Shown piece after piece: positions 53,798-64,000 of a stretch of 64,000 bases of DNA (positions are counted from its first letter, which is position 1; each line of letters starts with the position of its first letter). Below the pieces are notes generated by a model. The model saw only the letters and a list, made by a program, of their open reading frames with translations, ran no database searches and was not told where the DNA came from. Position numbers and translations under genes: made by a program. Source of the DNA: Saccharopolyspora dendranthemae (GTDB lineage Bacteria > Actinomycetota > Actinomycetes > Mycobacteriales > Pseudonocardiaceae); the NCBI RefSeq assembly GCF_007829955.1, contig NZ_VIWX01000006.1, forward strand, positions 1 through 64,000. The letters run 5' to 3'.

Positions 53798-53826
53798 CGG
53801 TCGGTCGCACCCCCGGTGACCGACCG
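53798..53826. terminator. whiB1 terminator
   Basis: CGGTCGGTC/GACCGACCG nine-bp stem with an 11-base loop, 24 bases after the whiB1 stop, in the gap shared with convergent pdtaS. Confidence 0.65.
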
Positions 53827-54057
53827 CCCGTCTCGCCCCGGCCGCAACGGCCTCGCACCGAAGAACTGACCCGACCCCGACTAGTAGCTCTCGGCCGATC
53901 AGCGTCGATGTCGGTCCCGAACGTTCCAGCCGATCTCCCCATCGTCACGGGGTAGCCGGAACCCGGGGAAACCGACCCGATCGGCCCGACGTCCCCGGCG
54001 CGTGGGGATGTCACTCGAGTGATCGACGCACCTGCGTGGCGCCCAGCATACGGGCCG

Positions 54058-55551
54058 TCATCGTCGGTACTTCAGAGGCACCCGCAAAACCGCCTCGGTA
54101 CCCCGTTGATGACCACGACCGCGCAAGCTCAACGACCCGCGGAGCTCCGACTCCACCAGGGTCCGCACGATCTGCAGGCCGAGACGTTCGGCGCGCTCGA
54201 GGGAGAATCCCTTCGGCAGGCCGCGACCGTCATCCGAGATGACGACGTCGAGCCAGCGCGCCGAACGCTCCGCCTGCACAACGACTTCGCCGCCCTGCCC
54301 TTCGGGGAAGGCGTGCTCGAAAGCGTTCTGCACCAGCTCGGTCAGGACCATCACCAACGGCGTGGCCAGTTCCGCCGACACCACCCCGAACTTCCCGCCG
54401 CGGCTGACCTTCACCCCGGTTTCGGCGACGGCGACGTCGCTCATCATCGGGATCACCCGGTCCACCACGTCGTCGAGGTCGACCCGCTCGTCCACCGACA
54501 TCGACAGCGTCTCGTGCACGAGCGCGATCGAGGTGACCCGCCGGACGGACTCGTCGAGCGCCAGCCGCGCCTCGTTGTTGCCGGTGCGCCGCGACTGCAA
54601 CCGCAGCAGCGCGGCCACGGTCTGCAGGTTGTTCTTCACGCGGTGGTGGATCTCGCGGATCGTGGCGTCCTTGGACATCAGCGCCCGATCGCGGCGCTTG
54701 ACCTCGGTGACGTCGCGGACCAGCACCAGCGCGCCGGCCGACTGCCCGCGCGGCCGCAGCGGGAGCGCTCGGAACAGGACCGTGGCACCGCGAGCTTCGG
54801 CTTCGATGCGCATGCTCGGTTCACCGCCCATGGCGCGCCGAACCCGCTGCGCGACCTCGTCCGCGTCGAACGGGTCGTTGAGCAGCGACCGGGTCAACGG
54901 CGCCAGCTGCGCGCCCACCAGGTCCGCTGCGTGGCCCATCCGGTGGTAGGCGGACAGCGCGTTGGGGCTGGCGAACACGACCGTGCCGGAGTTGTCCAGC
55001 CGGATCAGCCCGTCACCGACGCGAGGACTGGTGTGCACGTCGGGTGCGGGTTCCGGCGTGGGGAACGTGCCGTCGGCGATCATCTGGCACAGGTCCGCAG
55101 CGCTGCCGAGGTAGGAGATCTCCAGCGGGCTGGGCACTCTGGGCACCGCGAGGTTGGTGTCGCGGCTGAGCACCGCGACGAGCTCGTCGCCGAGCTTGAC
55201 CGGGATGGTCTCGCGCCGGACGGGAACCCCCAGGTGCCAGCGCGGGTCCTCCTCGCGGCAGATCCGGCCCTCCAGCGCGGCCCTCCGCAGCTGGGGGTGG
55301 TCGTCCTGGGTGACCTCGGAGCCGACCACGTCCTCGGGGTGAGCCGTGGGCGCCGTCGTGGGCCGGGCCTGCGCGACGCACAGGAAGCGGTCCTCCGGTG
55401 CTCCGGACGGACCGATCGGCACCCACATGATGAAATCCGCGAACGACAGGTCGCTCAGCAGCTGCCACTCGGCGACCACCAGCTGCAGGTGGTCGGCGGC
55501 AGTGCCGGACAGTCCCGTGTGTTCGGCGAGAAGATCACTCAGCGTGGACAA
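54058..55551 (-). CDS. pdtaS: Two-component sensor kinase PdtaS
   Basis: 497-residue soluble histidine kinase of the HisKA_2 class. An N-terminal GAF-like domain (about 1-150) is followed by a PAS domain (about 175-285). The phospho-acceptor motif is IREIHHRVKNNLQTVAALLR (His about 300) and the HATPase has LVQNAFEHAFPEG and DDGRGLP. In M. tuberculosis PdtaS works with the RNA-binding ANTAR regulator PdtaR, which is not in the window. It lies 40 bases after the biotinyl protein gene on the same strand, and its position beside whiB1 matches mycobacteria. Confidence 0.93.
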   Translation of the reverse strand: MSTLSDLLAEHTGLSGTAADHLQLVVAEWQLLSDLSFADFIMWVPIGPSGAPEDRFLCVAQARPTTAPTAHPEDVVGSEVTQDDHPQLRRAALEGRICREEDPRWHLGVPVRRETIPVKLGDELVAVLSRDTNLAVPRVPSPLEISYLGSAADLCQMIADGTFPTPEPAPDVHTSPRVGDGLIRLDNSGTVVFASPNALSAYHRMGHAADLVGAQLAPLTRSLLNDPFDADEVAQRVRRAMGGEPSMRIEAEARGATVLFRALPLRPRGQSAGALVLVRDVTEVKRRDRALMSKDATIREIHHRVKNNLQTVAALLRLQSRRTGNNEARLALDESVRRVTSIALVHETLSMSVDERVDLDDVVDRVIPMMSDVAVAETGVKVSRGGKFGVVSAELATPLVMVLTELVQNAFEHAFPEGQGGEVVVQAERSARWLDVVISDDGRGLPKGFSLERAERLGLQIVRTLVESELRGSLSLRGRGHQRGTEAVLRVPLKYRR

Positions 55552-55591
55552 GTCGGTCCCCCGGGTCGGCTGCGCGGATCGAAGCGGGTCG

Positions 55592-55807
55592 TCACTCGAC
55601 GACGGCGATCAGGTCGCCTTCCTGGACGACGTCGCCGGGCTTCACCGCCATGGTGCTGATCTTGCCGGAAACCTCGCTGAGCACCGGGATCTCCATCTTC
55701 ATGGACTCCAGGAGCACCAGCGAATCGCCGTCGTTGACCGCGTCGCCCTCGGACACCGACACCGTCATGACGTTGGCCACCATCTCGGCGCGGATCTCCT
55801 CGGCCAT
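55592..55807 (-). CDS. Biotin/lipoyl attachment domain protein (TB7.3-like)
   Basis: 71-residue stand-alone biotinyl domain. The acceptor is Lys37 in VLLESMKMEIPVLSEVSGK, and the two half-repeats of the barrel are complete. It is close in length and text to the mycobacterial protein TB7.3 (Rv3221c), whose partner carboxylase is uncertain. The gene starts with a GGAGGAAGAG site and is probably co-transcribed with pdtaS. Confidence 0.92.
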   Translation of the reverse strand: MAEEIRAEMVANVMTVSVSEGDAVNDGDSLVLLESMKMEIPVLSEVSGKISTMAVKPGDVVQEGDLIAVVE

Positions 55808-55963
55808 CTCTTCCTCCTCGTCACGGCCGCTACCGGCCCCTGCTTAGGAAACCATGACCGCCACCACCCGCCGACGGCAGGTATCGGACATGGCAGACTG
55901 GAAGCTCGAAATCCCAGCGGAGACCGGGTGTCAGTTGATCACTCGCGGTCACCGGGCTGGAGT

Positions 55964-55977
55964 GAAGTTCGAACTTC
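55964..55977. promoter_or_regulatory. Palindrome just upstream of the bL37 gene
   Basis: Perfect 14-bp palindrome GAAGTTCGAACTTC ending 14 bases before the ATG. It could be an operator or a small leader hairpin close to the ribosome site. Confidence 0.4.
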
Positions 55978-55991
55978 GAGGGAGTCGCCTT

Positions 55992-56066
55992 ATGGGCAAG
56001 CGCGCGCGCAAGAAGAAGGACCGGCGCAAGAACAACGCCAACCACGGCAAGCGCCCCAACTCGTGA
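55992..56066 (+). CDS. Ribosomal protein bL37
   Basis: 24-residue, extremely basic protein: MGKRARKKKDRRK followed by NNANHGKRPNS. This is the actinobacterial bL37 found in mycobacterial large ribosomal subunits. The HGKRPN end is the family hallmark. GGAG lies seven bases before the ATG. A longer reading from 55854 has no family support. An 18-bp perfect hairpin 25 bases downstream terminates it against convergent secA. Confidence 0.88.
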   Translation: MGKRARKKKDRRKNNANHGKRPNS

Positions 56067-56090
56067 TCTCGGCGGCATCCGCCGCTGCAA

Positions 56091-56130
56091 CGCGAAGGGC
56101 CCCGGACCGAGTGGTCCGGGGCCCTTCGCG
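56091..56130. terminator. Bidirectional terminator between bL37 and secA
   Basis: Perfect 18-bp stem (56091-56108 with 56113-56130) with a GAGT loop, serving both convergent genes. Confidence 0.92.
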
Positions 56131-56135
56131 TGGGC

Positions 56136-59015
<2,880 letters not shown>

Positions 59016-59043
59016 CCGGTCGACCTCGCTAGCTGATCGTGAC

Positions 59044-59060
59044 GCGTCCGTCACGGACGC
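59044..59060 (-). other. Small hairpin in the secA leader
   Basis: GCGTCCG/CGGACGC with a three-base loop, about 30 bases before the secA start; a TAATAC -10 box lies about 20 bases further upstream. Its purpose is unknown. Confidence 0.35.
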
Positions 59061-59133
59061 TTTGTGGCCATCGTATTAGAGCTGGCTGCGGGGGTACGCC
59101 GTAGTCCGATCCAGCGTTGGCGGACCGCAACAA

Positions 59134-59175
59134 ACGGCTGTCCCCCGCGAACCACCGTACGCGGGGGACAGCCGT
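59134..59175 (-). terminator. hpf terminator
   Basis: Perfect 16-bp stem ACGGCTGTCCCCCGCG with its complement around a ten-base loop, between hpf and the secA promoter. Confidence 0.88.
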
Positions 59176-59312
59176 CCAGGTCGGGCGTGGCGCAGACTCG
59201 CCCGTGCGACCGGGCGGGAGGGCGCCGCGTGCTGTGCGCGCATCTCACGTTCAGCTACGTCGTGGCGGGTGCACTACCCGCACGGCTGAGCTGAAGCCGC
59301 CCGGTTGTGTGG

Positions 59313-59996
59313 TCAGGCGTCGGCGAGTCGGATCACGCCGTAGTCGAATCCCTTTCTGCGGTAGACGACGCTGGCGCGGCCGCTGTCGGCGTCCGCGAAG
59401 AGGTAGAAGTCGTGCCCCACCAATTCCATCTGGTAGAGGGCTTCGTCCACGGTCATCGGCTTGGCCGAGTGCTCCTTCTCCCGCACGACCTGGCCGGGCG
59501 CGTACGCGTCCTCCTCGGTCATGCGCTGTCCCGGAACTTCGGCGGACTGCGCAGGTGCTTCCTGGGGCGCTTCGAGCAGCGCGGTTCGGCCCTCGGCTCC
59601 ACCGGAGCCGGACCCGACGGGGCCGGTCACCACGGGCCGGTCCGCCATCGCTGCGGTCGCCTCTGCCACGGAAGTCGGGTTGTGCTGTCCGTAGTGCACC
59701 TTTCTACGGTCGTGCATGCGCCGGAGCCTGCTCTCCAGCTTGGTCGTCGCGGCGTCGAGCGCGGCGTAGAAGTCGCCGGCGCAGGCTTCGGCGCGGATGG
59801 GAGCGCCCTTGCCCTTGAGAGTGATCTCGACTCGCTGGCAGTTCTTGGCCTGGCGGGGGTTCTTCTCGTGGAACAGTTCCACTTCCGCCCGCATGGCCTT
59901 CCGGTTGTACCGCTCAAGCCGGGTCATCTTGGCGTTGACGTGCTCCCGGTAGTGATCGGGAACCTGAACGTTACGACCCTTGACGACGATATCCAT
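59313..59996 (-). CDS. hpf: Long-form ribosome hibernation promoting factor
   Basis: 227-residue HPF. The N-terminal ribosome-binding domain is MDIVVKGRNVQVPDHYREHV to about residue 110. A variable linker of about 60 residues follows. The C-terminal dimerisation domain (about 170-227) has VVREKEHSAKPMTVDEALYQ and ends VVYRRKGFDYGVIRLADA. It pairs or protects ribosomes in stationary phase or stress. GGAGG precedes the ATG by six bases. The leader contains a strong hairpin at 60045-60084. Corresponds to Rv3241c by order. Confidence 0.94.
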   Translation of the reverse strand: MDIVVKGRNVQVPDHYREHVNAKMTRLERYNRKAMRAEVELFHEKNPRQAKNCQRVEITLKGKGAPIRAEACAGDFYAALDAATTKLESRLRRMHDRRKVHYGQHNPTSVAEATAAMADRPVVTGPVGSGSGGAEGRTALLEAPQEAPAQSAEVPGQRMTEEDAYAPGQVVREKEHSAKPMTVDEALYQMELVGHDFYLFADADSGRASVVYRRKGFDYGVIRLADA

Positions 59997-60044
59997 TCAC
60001 GACCTCCGTTCCTTGCAAGTCCGTAGGCGAGGTGTGCACGGTGG

Positions 60045-60084
60045 GGCGCCTTGGAAGGAGAGAGATCAGCTCTCTCAAGGCGCC
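60045..60084 (-). promoter_or_regulatory. hpf leader hairpin
   Basis: Outer stem GGCGCCTT/AAGGCGCC and inner stem GAGAGAG/CTCTCTC with a five-base loop and a one-sided bulge, 49 bases upstream of the hpf start. It could be a leader attenuator or an RNA-stability element. Confidence 0.5.
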
Positions 60085-60267
60085 AGGGACATGGGTTTTC
60101 GCTCCTTCCCTCCGCCTTGGTTCGGCTGGATTGGTTCGCCACGTTAGCTCGGTTTATCGATTTGTGACACCCCCTCAGACGGGCGAAGTCAAGCATCCAC
60201 CGAGAGTGATGTTTGCTGCCGAAAGCAGCAGATCACGCTGTGTGCCAGGCGTGGCGGGAGCGGGCCT

Positions 60268-60292
60268 CCGAACGAGTGGTTCACTCGTTCGG
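60268..60292 (-). terminator. comF-operon terminator
   Basis: Perfect 11-bp stem CCGAACGAGTG/CACTCGTTCGG with a three-base loop, about 130 bases after the comF stop. Confidence 0.75.
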
Positions 60293-60419
60293 GTAAGTAG
60301 CGTCGTAGCTCTGCGCACGGCAGCGGACTGTCCGTTGAACCAGCTCACACCCGGAGAACGAACACCTCCGCGCGAGGGTTCCTGGGCCGAACGGGTTCTG
60401 CGATTTTCACTCGTCGAGA

Positions 60420-61103
60420 TCAGCCCGCCGTCGCGGTCAGGGCGAGCACCGCGGTGACCGGACGCCGCACCCCGTCGAGGGTGCTCACGGCGCTGGCGAC
60501 GGTCGCTCCGGTGGTCACCACGTCGTCGAGCAGCGCGATCTGCGCCCCCTCCGGAGGAAGCCCGCGGGGGCGCACCAGCACCCGGCCCGAGAGGTTGTCG
60601 AGCCGCTGCTGCGGCGTCAGGCCCGCCGAGTCCGCGGCCCCTGGACCGGTCAGCAGGCAGTCGGCGACCTGCGCGGGAAACCCCGAGTCGCTGAGCGCGA
60701 CCGCAGCTGAGCGCGCGATGCGAGCCATGTGCGCACCTCCGCGCCGCCTCGACGCGACCGCCCGCGACGGGGCGGGCACCAGCCACCACTCGCGTTCCAG
60801 CGATTCCTCCGCGGTGATCGAGCGCAGCGCCGTGGCCAGCTGGCCGGCCAGCGGACCGGCGAGCGCGCGCTGCCCGGACTCCTTGTAGGCCAGCACCGCG
60901 CGCCGGGCGGCGCCCCGGTACCGCCCGAGGGCGAACACGGGCGGCGCGTCGCCGAGCAGCGGCCGGTGGACCCGGCGGAACCCGCCGAGCCTGCCCGCGC
61001 AGACCGAGCACCACGCGGTACCCGCGACGTCGCAGCCGACGCAGTGCTGCGGCAGCAGCAGGTCGGCCAAGCCGGAGATCGCTTCGCGCAGCAGGTGGAG
61101 CAC
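60420..61103 (-). CDS. ComF-family phosphoribosyltransferase
   Basis: 227-residue ComF-type protein. The N-terminal double zinc-finger text is LLLPQHCVGCDVAGTAWCSV and CAGRLGG. The C-terminal half has the PRPP-binding loop IALLDDVVTTGATVASAVS (about 185-203). Family members aid DNA uptake or nucleotide salvage; here competence is not implied. It starts GTG at 61103, 49 bases after lpqB on the same strand. Corresponds to Rv3242c by order. Confidence 0.9.
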   Translation of the reverse strand: MLHLLREAISGLADLLLPQHCVGCDVAGTAWCSVCAGRLGGFRRVHRPLLGDAPPVFALGRYRGAARRAVLAYKESGQRALAGPLAGQLATALRSITAEESLEREWWLVPAPSRAVASRRRGGAHMARIARSAAVALSDSGFPAQVADCLLTGPGAADSAGLTPQQRLDNLSGRVLVRPRGLPPEGAQIALLDDVVTTGATVASAVSTLDGVRRPVTAVLALTATAG

Positions 61104-61152
61104 CAGCGGATCATGGCTCGATCGCTGATCCGACTCACCGACGCGTGTTGGA

Positions 61153-62874
61153 TCAGCCCGGGTAGAAGGGGATGGAAGCCCCGCCGATCGGGGCGTCGGT
61201 GATCGACCAGACGTCGTCGGTGTCCTGCGCCTGCCAGATGCCGTGGCGGTCGGCGACCACCACCTGCCCGCCGGGGCCGACGGTGACCGCGGTCAGCGGC
61301 TGCCCCAGGTTGGCCGCGGTGTAGGGCTCCCAGCGGAAACCGTCCACGGACAGGTCGAAGACCGGGAAGTTGTTGCTGTCGGTGATCGCCACCAGGGACT
61401 GGTCCTGCCGCCACTCCACCGACGTGACCCGTGCGTCCTGCGGCGCGCGCAGCACCACCGGGCGCTGCAGCACGGCGCGGCCGTTCTGCTCGGCGACCCC
61501 GGCGACCACCACGTTCCCGTCGATGACGGCCGCGATCCGCGTGCCGTCGCGGGACAGCCGCAGGTCGGTGATCGGACGGCCGGGCGGCAGCGCGCGGGTG
61601 TCGACGGGTTGCGGCGTCCACTGGGCACCGGTGTCGACGACGCGCACCACGTCGCGGCCGTCGACGACGGTCCAGGCCTCCTCCTCGCCGCGCCAGGTCG
61701 GCTTGCTCATGTAGCTGCCGACCGTGGGCGTCTCGGCGAGCTGCTCGCCGAAGTCGCCGACGCGCAGCGCCACACCGGCCGGCCGGCGGGTGACGGCGGC
61801 GAGCTTGTCGCCGTGCGGCGAACGACCCGCGCGCACCACGTCGTACTCGCCGGATCCGGCCGGTCCGGGGATGGGCCGGGCGTGCCGGTCGAGCACCAGG
61901 ACGCGCTCGTCGACCACCGCCAGACCCGGCAGGTCCGGGCGCTGGAGGTTGTCCGTCTCGTACTTCTCCATGTCGATGGGGCGCAGGTCCTTGCCCTCGG
62001 TCAGCAGAGTCACGCCCTCTTCCCTGATGCGGACGCGCGCGCTGCTCACGCCCTCGAGCGTGTAGACCACCTGCGCCGCGATCAGCCTGCGGGTTCCGTC
62101 CGAGACCTCGCCCAGATCGCTGAGGTTGACCTCCATCGCGCCGTCCGCGGCCTCGGAGGCGTTGGTCTTGGGGTGCACTCCGGGCGGGATGGCGGTGCGC
62201 ATCGCCTCGCGCATCCCTTCCGACGGCCCGGAGGTGAGCAGCTCGATGACCCGTCGCGGGACCGTGGCGACGGGCTGGGCCACCACGTAGCGCAGGTCGG
62301 GTGCGACACCGGAGAGGTCGTGGTCGAGGAAGTACACGGGCACCGGGCGGAAGTTGCTGCTGAAGGACGTCTTGCTCACGACCAACCCGGGCGGCGGCGT
62401 CGTGATCCGCCACTGGCCGTTGCCCTGGCGCTCCACCCGCACGTCCACGGTGAACTCACCGGTCTCCGGCACGAACGAGGAGTCGGCGAGCAGCCTGCCG
62501 ACCCGATCGGCCCGCAGGGTCACCATCTGGACCCCTTCGGGCAGCGGCTGCGGCTGGACGGCCGGGATGGTGTCGACGTTCTCCACGATCAGCATGCCCG
62601 GCGGCGGCGTCCAGTTGCGCTCGATCGACGGCGCCAGGTGCTTGCGAGCGGACTCGTGATTGCTGGTCGGCGAGGCGGCCTTGTCGACGAAGCTGCGCAC
62701 GAGCGCCAGCGGGTCGATGTCGTCCGGCGGCGGGTTGATCGGGATGGTCGCGTTGCTGCCGTCGACCTCCTTGACCGCCTTGGGCTCGGAGCTCTCCGGG
62801 ATCGAAGCGCACGCCGACACCGACAGCAGCAGAACCAGCAGTGCCGCCAGCCTGCGTGACCGGTGGGCGCCCAT
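61153..62874 (-). CDS. lpqB: Lipoprotein LpqB (MtrAB-associated)
   Basis: 573-residue lipoprotein. The signal peptide carries an actinobacterial lipobox LLLSVSAC with Cys22 lipidated. A GerMN-type domain (about 190-300) is followed by a beta-propeller-like C-terminal region (about 330-573). LpqB influences the sensor MtrB. The ATG at 62874 has GGAGG seven bases upstream; a GTG one codon earlier overlaps it. It overlaps the mtrB stop by one base, so the genes are coupled. Confidence 0.94.
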   Translation of the reverse strand: MGAHRSRRLAALLVLLLSVSACASIPESSEPKAVKEVDGSNATIPINPPPDDIDPLALVRSFVDKAASPTSNHESARKHLAPSIERNWTPPPGMLIVENVDTIPAVQPQPLPEGVQMVTLRADRVGRLLADSSFVPETGEFTVDVRVERQGNGQWRITTPPPGLVVSKTSFSSNFRPVPVYFLDHDLSGVAPDLRYVVAQPVATVPRRVIELLTSGPSEGMREAMRTAIPPGVHPKTNASEAADGAMEVNLSDLGEVSDGTRRLIAAQVVYTLEGVSSARVRIREEGVTLLTEGKDLRPIDMEKYETDNLQRPDLPGLAVVDERVLVLDRHARPIPGPAGSGEYDVVRAGRSPHGDKLAAVTRRPAGVALRVGDFGEQLAETPTVGSYMSKPTWRGEEEAWTVVDGRDVVRVVDTGAQWTPQPVDTRALPPGRPITDLRLSRDGTRIAAVIDGNVVVAGVAEQNGRAVLQRPVVLRAPQDARVTSVEWRQDQSLVAITDSNNFPVFDLSVDGFRWEPYTAANLGQPLTAVTVGPGGQVVVADRHGIWQAQDTDDVWSITDAPIGGASIPFYPG

Positions 62875-64000
62875 CACTTCTCCTCCCAGGACTCTTCGGT
62901 GAGCCGAGCCGGGCCCTGATCGCGGACCTCCTGCTCGCCCTCCCCTTCCGACGGCCGTTCCACGCTGGCGGCCAGCAAGGCTTCGGGTGCCGCGATGCGC
63001 CGGGTGCTGGGCAACGACAGCGGGCTGGTCTCGGGTTCCTTGCCGGGTTTGCGCGGCAGCGTGAGGCGGAAGCAGGAGCCTTCGCCGGGTTCTCCCCAGG
63101 CGTCGAGAGCTCCCGCGTGCAGGCGGGCGTCCTCCAGGCTGATCGACAGCCCGAGGCCGGTGCCGCCGCTGCGCCGGTTGCGGGAGGGGTCCGCGCGCCA
63201 GAAGCGGGTGAACACCAGCTCGGCCTCGCCGCTGCGCAATCCCACGCCGTAGTCCCGGACGGTGACGGCGACCGCTTGCTCGTTGCCGCCGAAGCGCAGC
63301 TCGACCGGGCCGCCCTCGGCGTGGTCGATCGCGTTCGCGACGAGGTTGCGCATGATGCGCTCGACGCGTCGGGCGTCGGCGACGAGGGCGAGGTCGGCGC
63401 CGTCCGGGGGCGGGAACACGCGGAGCTCGACCCCGCTGGTGTCGGCGATGGCGCGCACCGATTCGGCAGCGCGGTCGGCGATCTCGTGCAGGTCCAGCCG
63501 TTCGGCCGAGAGGTCGGCGACGCCGGCGTCGAGCCTGGAGATCTCCAGCAGGTCCGCCAGCAGCAGCTCGAACCGGTCGAGCTCGTCGACCAGCAGCTCG
63601 GTGGACCGGGACAGGCCGGGCGGGAACTCCTCGCGCGAGGCGTGCAGCACGTCCGCGGCCATCCGGACCGTGGTCAGCGGGGTGCGCAGCTCGTGCGAGA
63701 CGTCGGAGGTGAAGCGGCGCTGCAGCTGGCCGAACTCCTCGAGCTGCGTGATCTGCTGCTTGAGGCTGTCGGCCATCTCGTTGAAGGATTCGGCGAGCCG
63801 GGCCATGTCGTCCTCGCCGATCACCCGCATCCGCTTGTCCAGGTCGCCTTCGGCGAGCTGCTCGGCGGTCTGCGCCGCCTGCCGCACCGGGCGCACGACC
63901 TGGCGGGTCACCAGGTTGGTGATCGCCCCCAGCAGCGCCAGCAGGACGGCGGCGCTGACCAGCAGCGTCCGCTGCTGGCCCGCGAGGGTCTGCTGCTCGC
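62874..64000 (-). CDS. mtrB: Sensor histidine kinase MtrB, partial
   Basis: C-terminal 375 residues of the MtrB kinase, which with MtrA controls cell division, wall metabolism and osmotic response. The frame is open to the right edge of the window. Visible parts are the last membrane helix (SAAVLLALLGAITNLVT), HAMP, the phospho-acceptor FTSDVSHELRTPLTTVRMAA, the N box NLVANAIDHAEG and the G boxes DYGVGLR and GGTGLGLSISLEDARL. The C-terminal tail is acidic and ends ESWEEK. The stop overlaps the lpqB start. mtrA should lie to the right, outside the window. Confidence 0.95.
   Translation of the reverse strand, partial: EQQTLAGQQRTLLVSAAVLLALLGAITNLVTRQVVRPVRQAAQTAEQLAEGDLDKRMRVIGEDDMARLAESFNEMADSLKQQITQLEEFGQLQRRFTSDVSHELRTPLTTVRMAADVLHASREEFPPGLSRSTELLVDELDRFELLLADLLEISRLDAGVADLSAERLDLHEIADRAAESVRAIADTSGVELRVFPPPDGADLALVADARRVERIMRNLVANAIDHAEGGPVELRFGGNEQAVAVTVRDYGVGLRSGEAELVFTRFWRADPSRNRRSGGTGLGLSISLEDARLHAGALDAWGEPGEGSCFRLTLPRKPGKEPETSPLSLPSTRRIAAPEALLAASVERPSEGEGEQEVRDQGPARLTEESWEEK

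Larger units (their letters stand above)
59997..60419. other. 423-base region upstream of hpf
   Basis: Contains the hpf leader hairpin (60045-60084), AT-richer promoter-like sequence around 60140-60165 (minus-strand CGATAAAC and CTAACG), a small TGCTGC/GCAGCA hairpin near 60212, and the comF terminator (60268-60292). No gene. Confidence 0.5.

Overview
The window is high-GC actinobacterial chromosome and contains no rRNA, tRNA, CRISPR array or recognisable transposase. MtrB-LpqB, a 24-residue bL37 ribosomal protein, WhiB1, a fused Kgd, Ni-SOD with its own maturation protease, SecA without a zinc tail, GTG/TTG starts and TAGGCT-type -10 boxes point to the Pseudonocardiaceae. A Saccharopolyspora-like organism is my inference from overall gene character.

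Layout, left to right. 1-3149 is a glycolate oxidase operon (glcD-glcE-glcF, minus strand) in which glcE and glcF carry three single-base frameshifts within 340 bases. 3361-10144 is lipid/acyl-CoA metabolism: an MpaB-like oxygenase, a phosphodiesterase, an acyl-CoA dehydrogenase, an alpha-methylacyl-CoA racemase-type CoA transferase, a divergent MerR regulator and a degenerate AMP-binding enzyme. 10455-12100 holds two DUF202 membrane proteins and ohr-ohrR with a perfect palindromic operator. 12163-17240 is amino-acid breakdown: gcvH-sdaA behind a tandem glycine riboswitch, then a PucR regulator and alanine dehydrogenase. 17688-24074 holds an unknown protein, a two-gene ABC exporter and a fused four-domain ABC exporter. 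24606-28301 is kgd.

28506-41689 holds DUF6104, a quinone oxidoreductase, a methyltransferase, the complete histidine-utilisation operon hutH-hutU-amidohydrolase-hutF-hutI with an IclR regulator, and a glycine-betaine-type ABC importer. 41879-48864 has a branched-polyamine-synthase-like enzyme, a PAS-GGDEF-EAL protein, malic enzyme and a sugar epimerase. 48914-50271 is sodX/sodN plus a His-rich tandem-repeat protein. 50341-55807 (histidine phosphatase, GNAT, membrane protein, lipid kinase, whiB1, pdtaS, biotinyl protein) and 56136-64000 (secA, hpf, comF, lpqB, mtrB) keep the gene order I remember for the Rv3214-Rv3245c stretch of Mycobacterium tuberculosis.

The most unusual signal is not a gene. 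A 25-bp imperfect palindrome (left part GTGAGCAT, core GGGAACCTTCC, right part TGTCAC) occurs at least 22 times between 3.3 and 49.9 kb. Most copies lie just downstream of stop codons; several occur as inverted pairs or inside terminator hairpins. Four lie inside coding sequence of the hut and importer genes, read in different frames and orientations. One inverted pair (48862-48916) forms a perfect 23-bp stem that carries matching changes in both arms and contains the stop codons of both convergent genes. I know of no description of this family.
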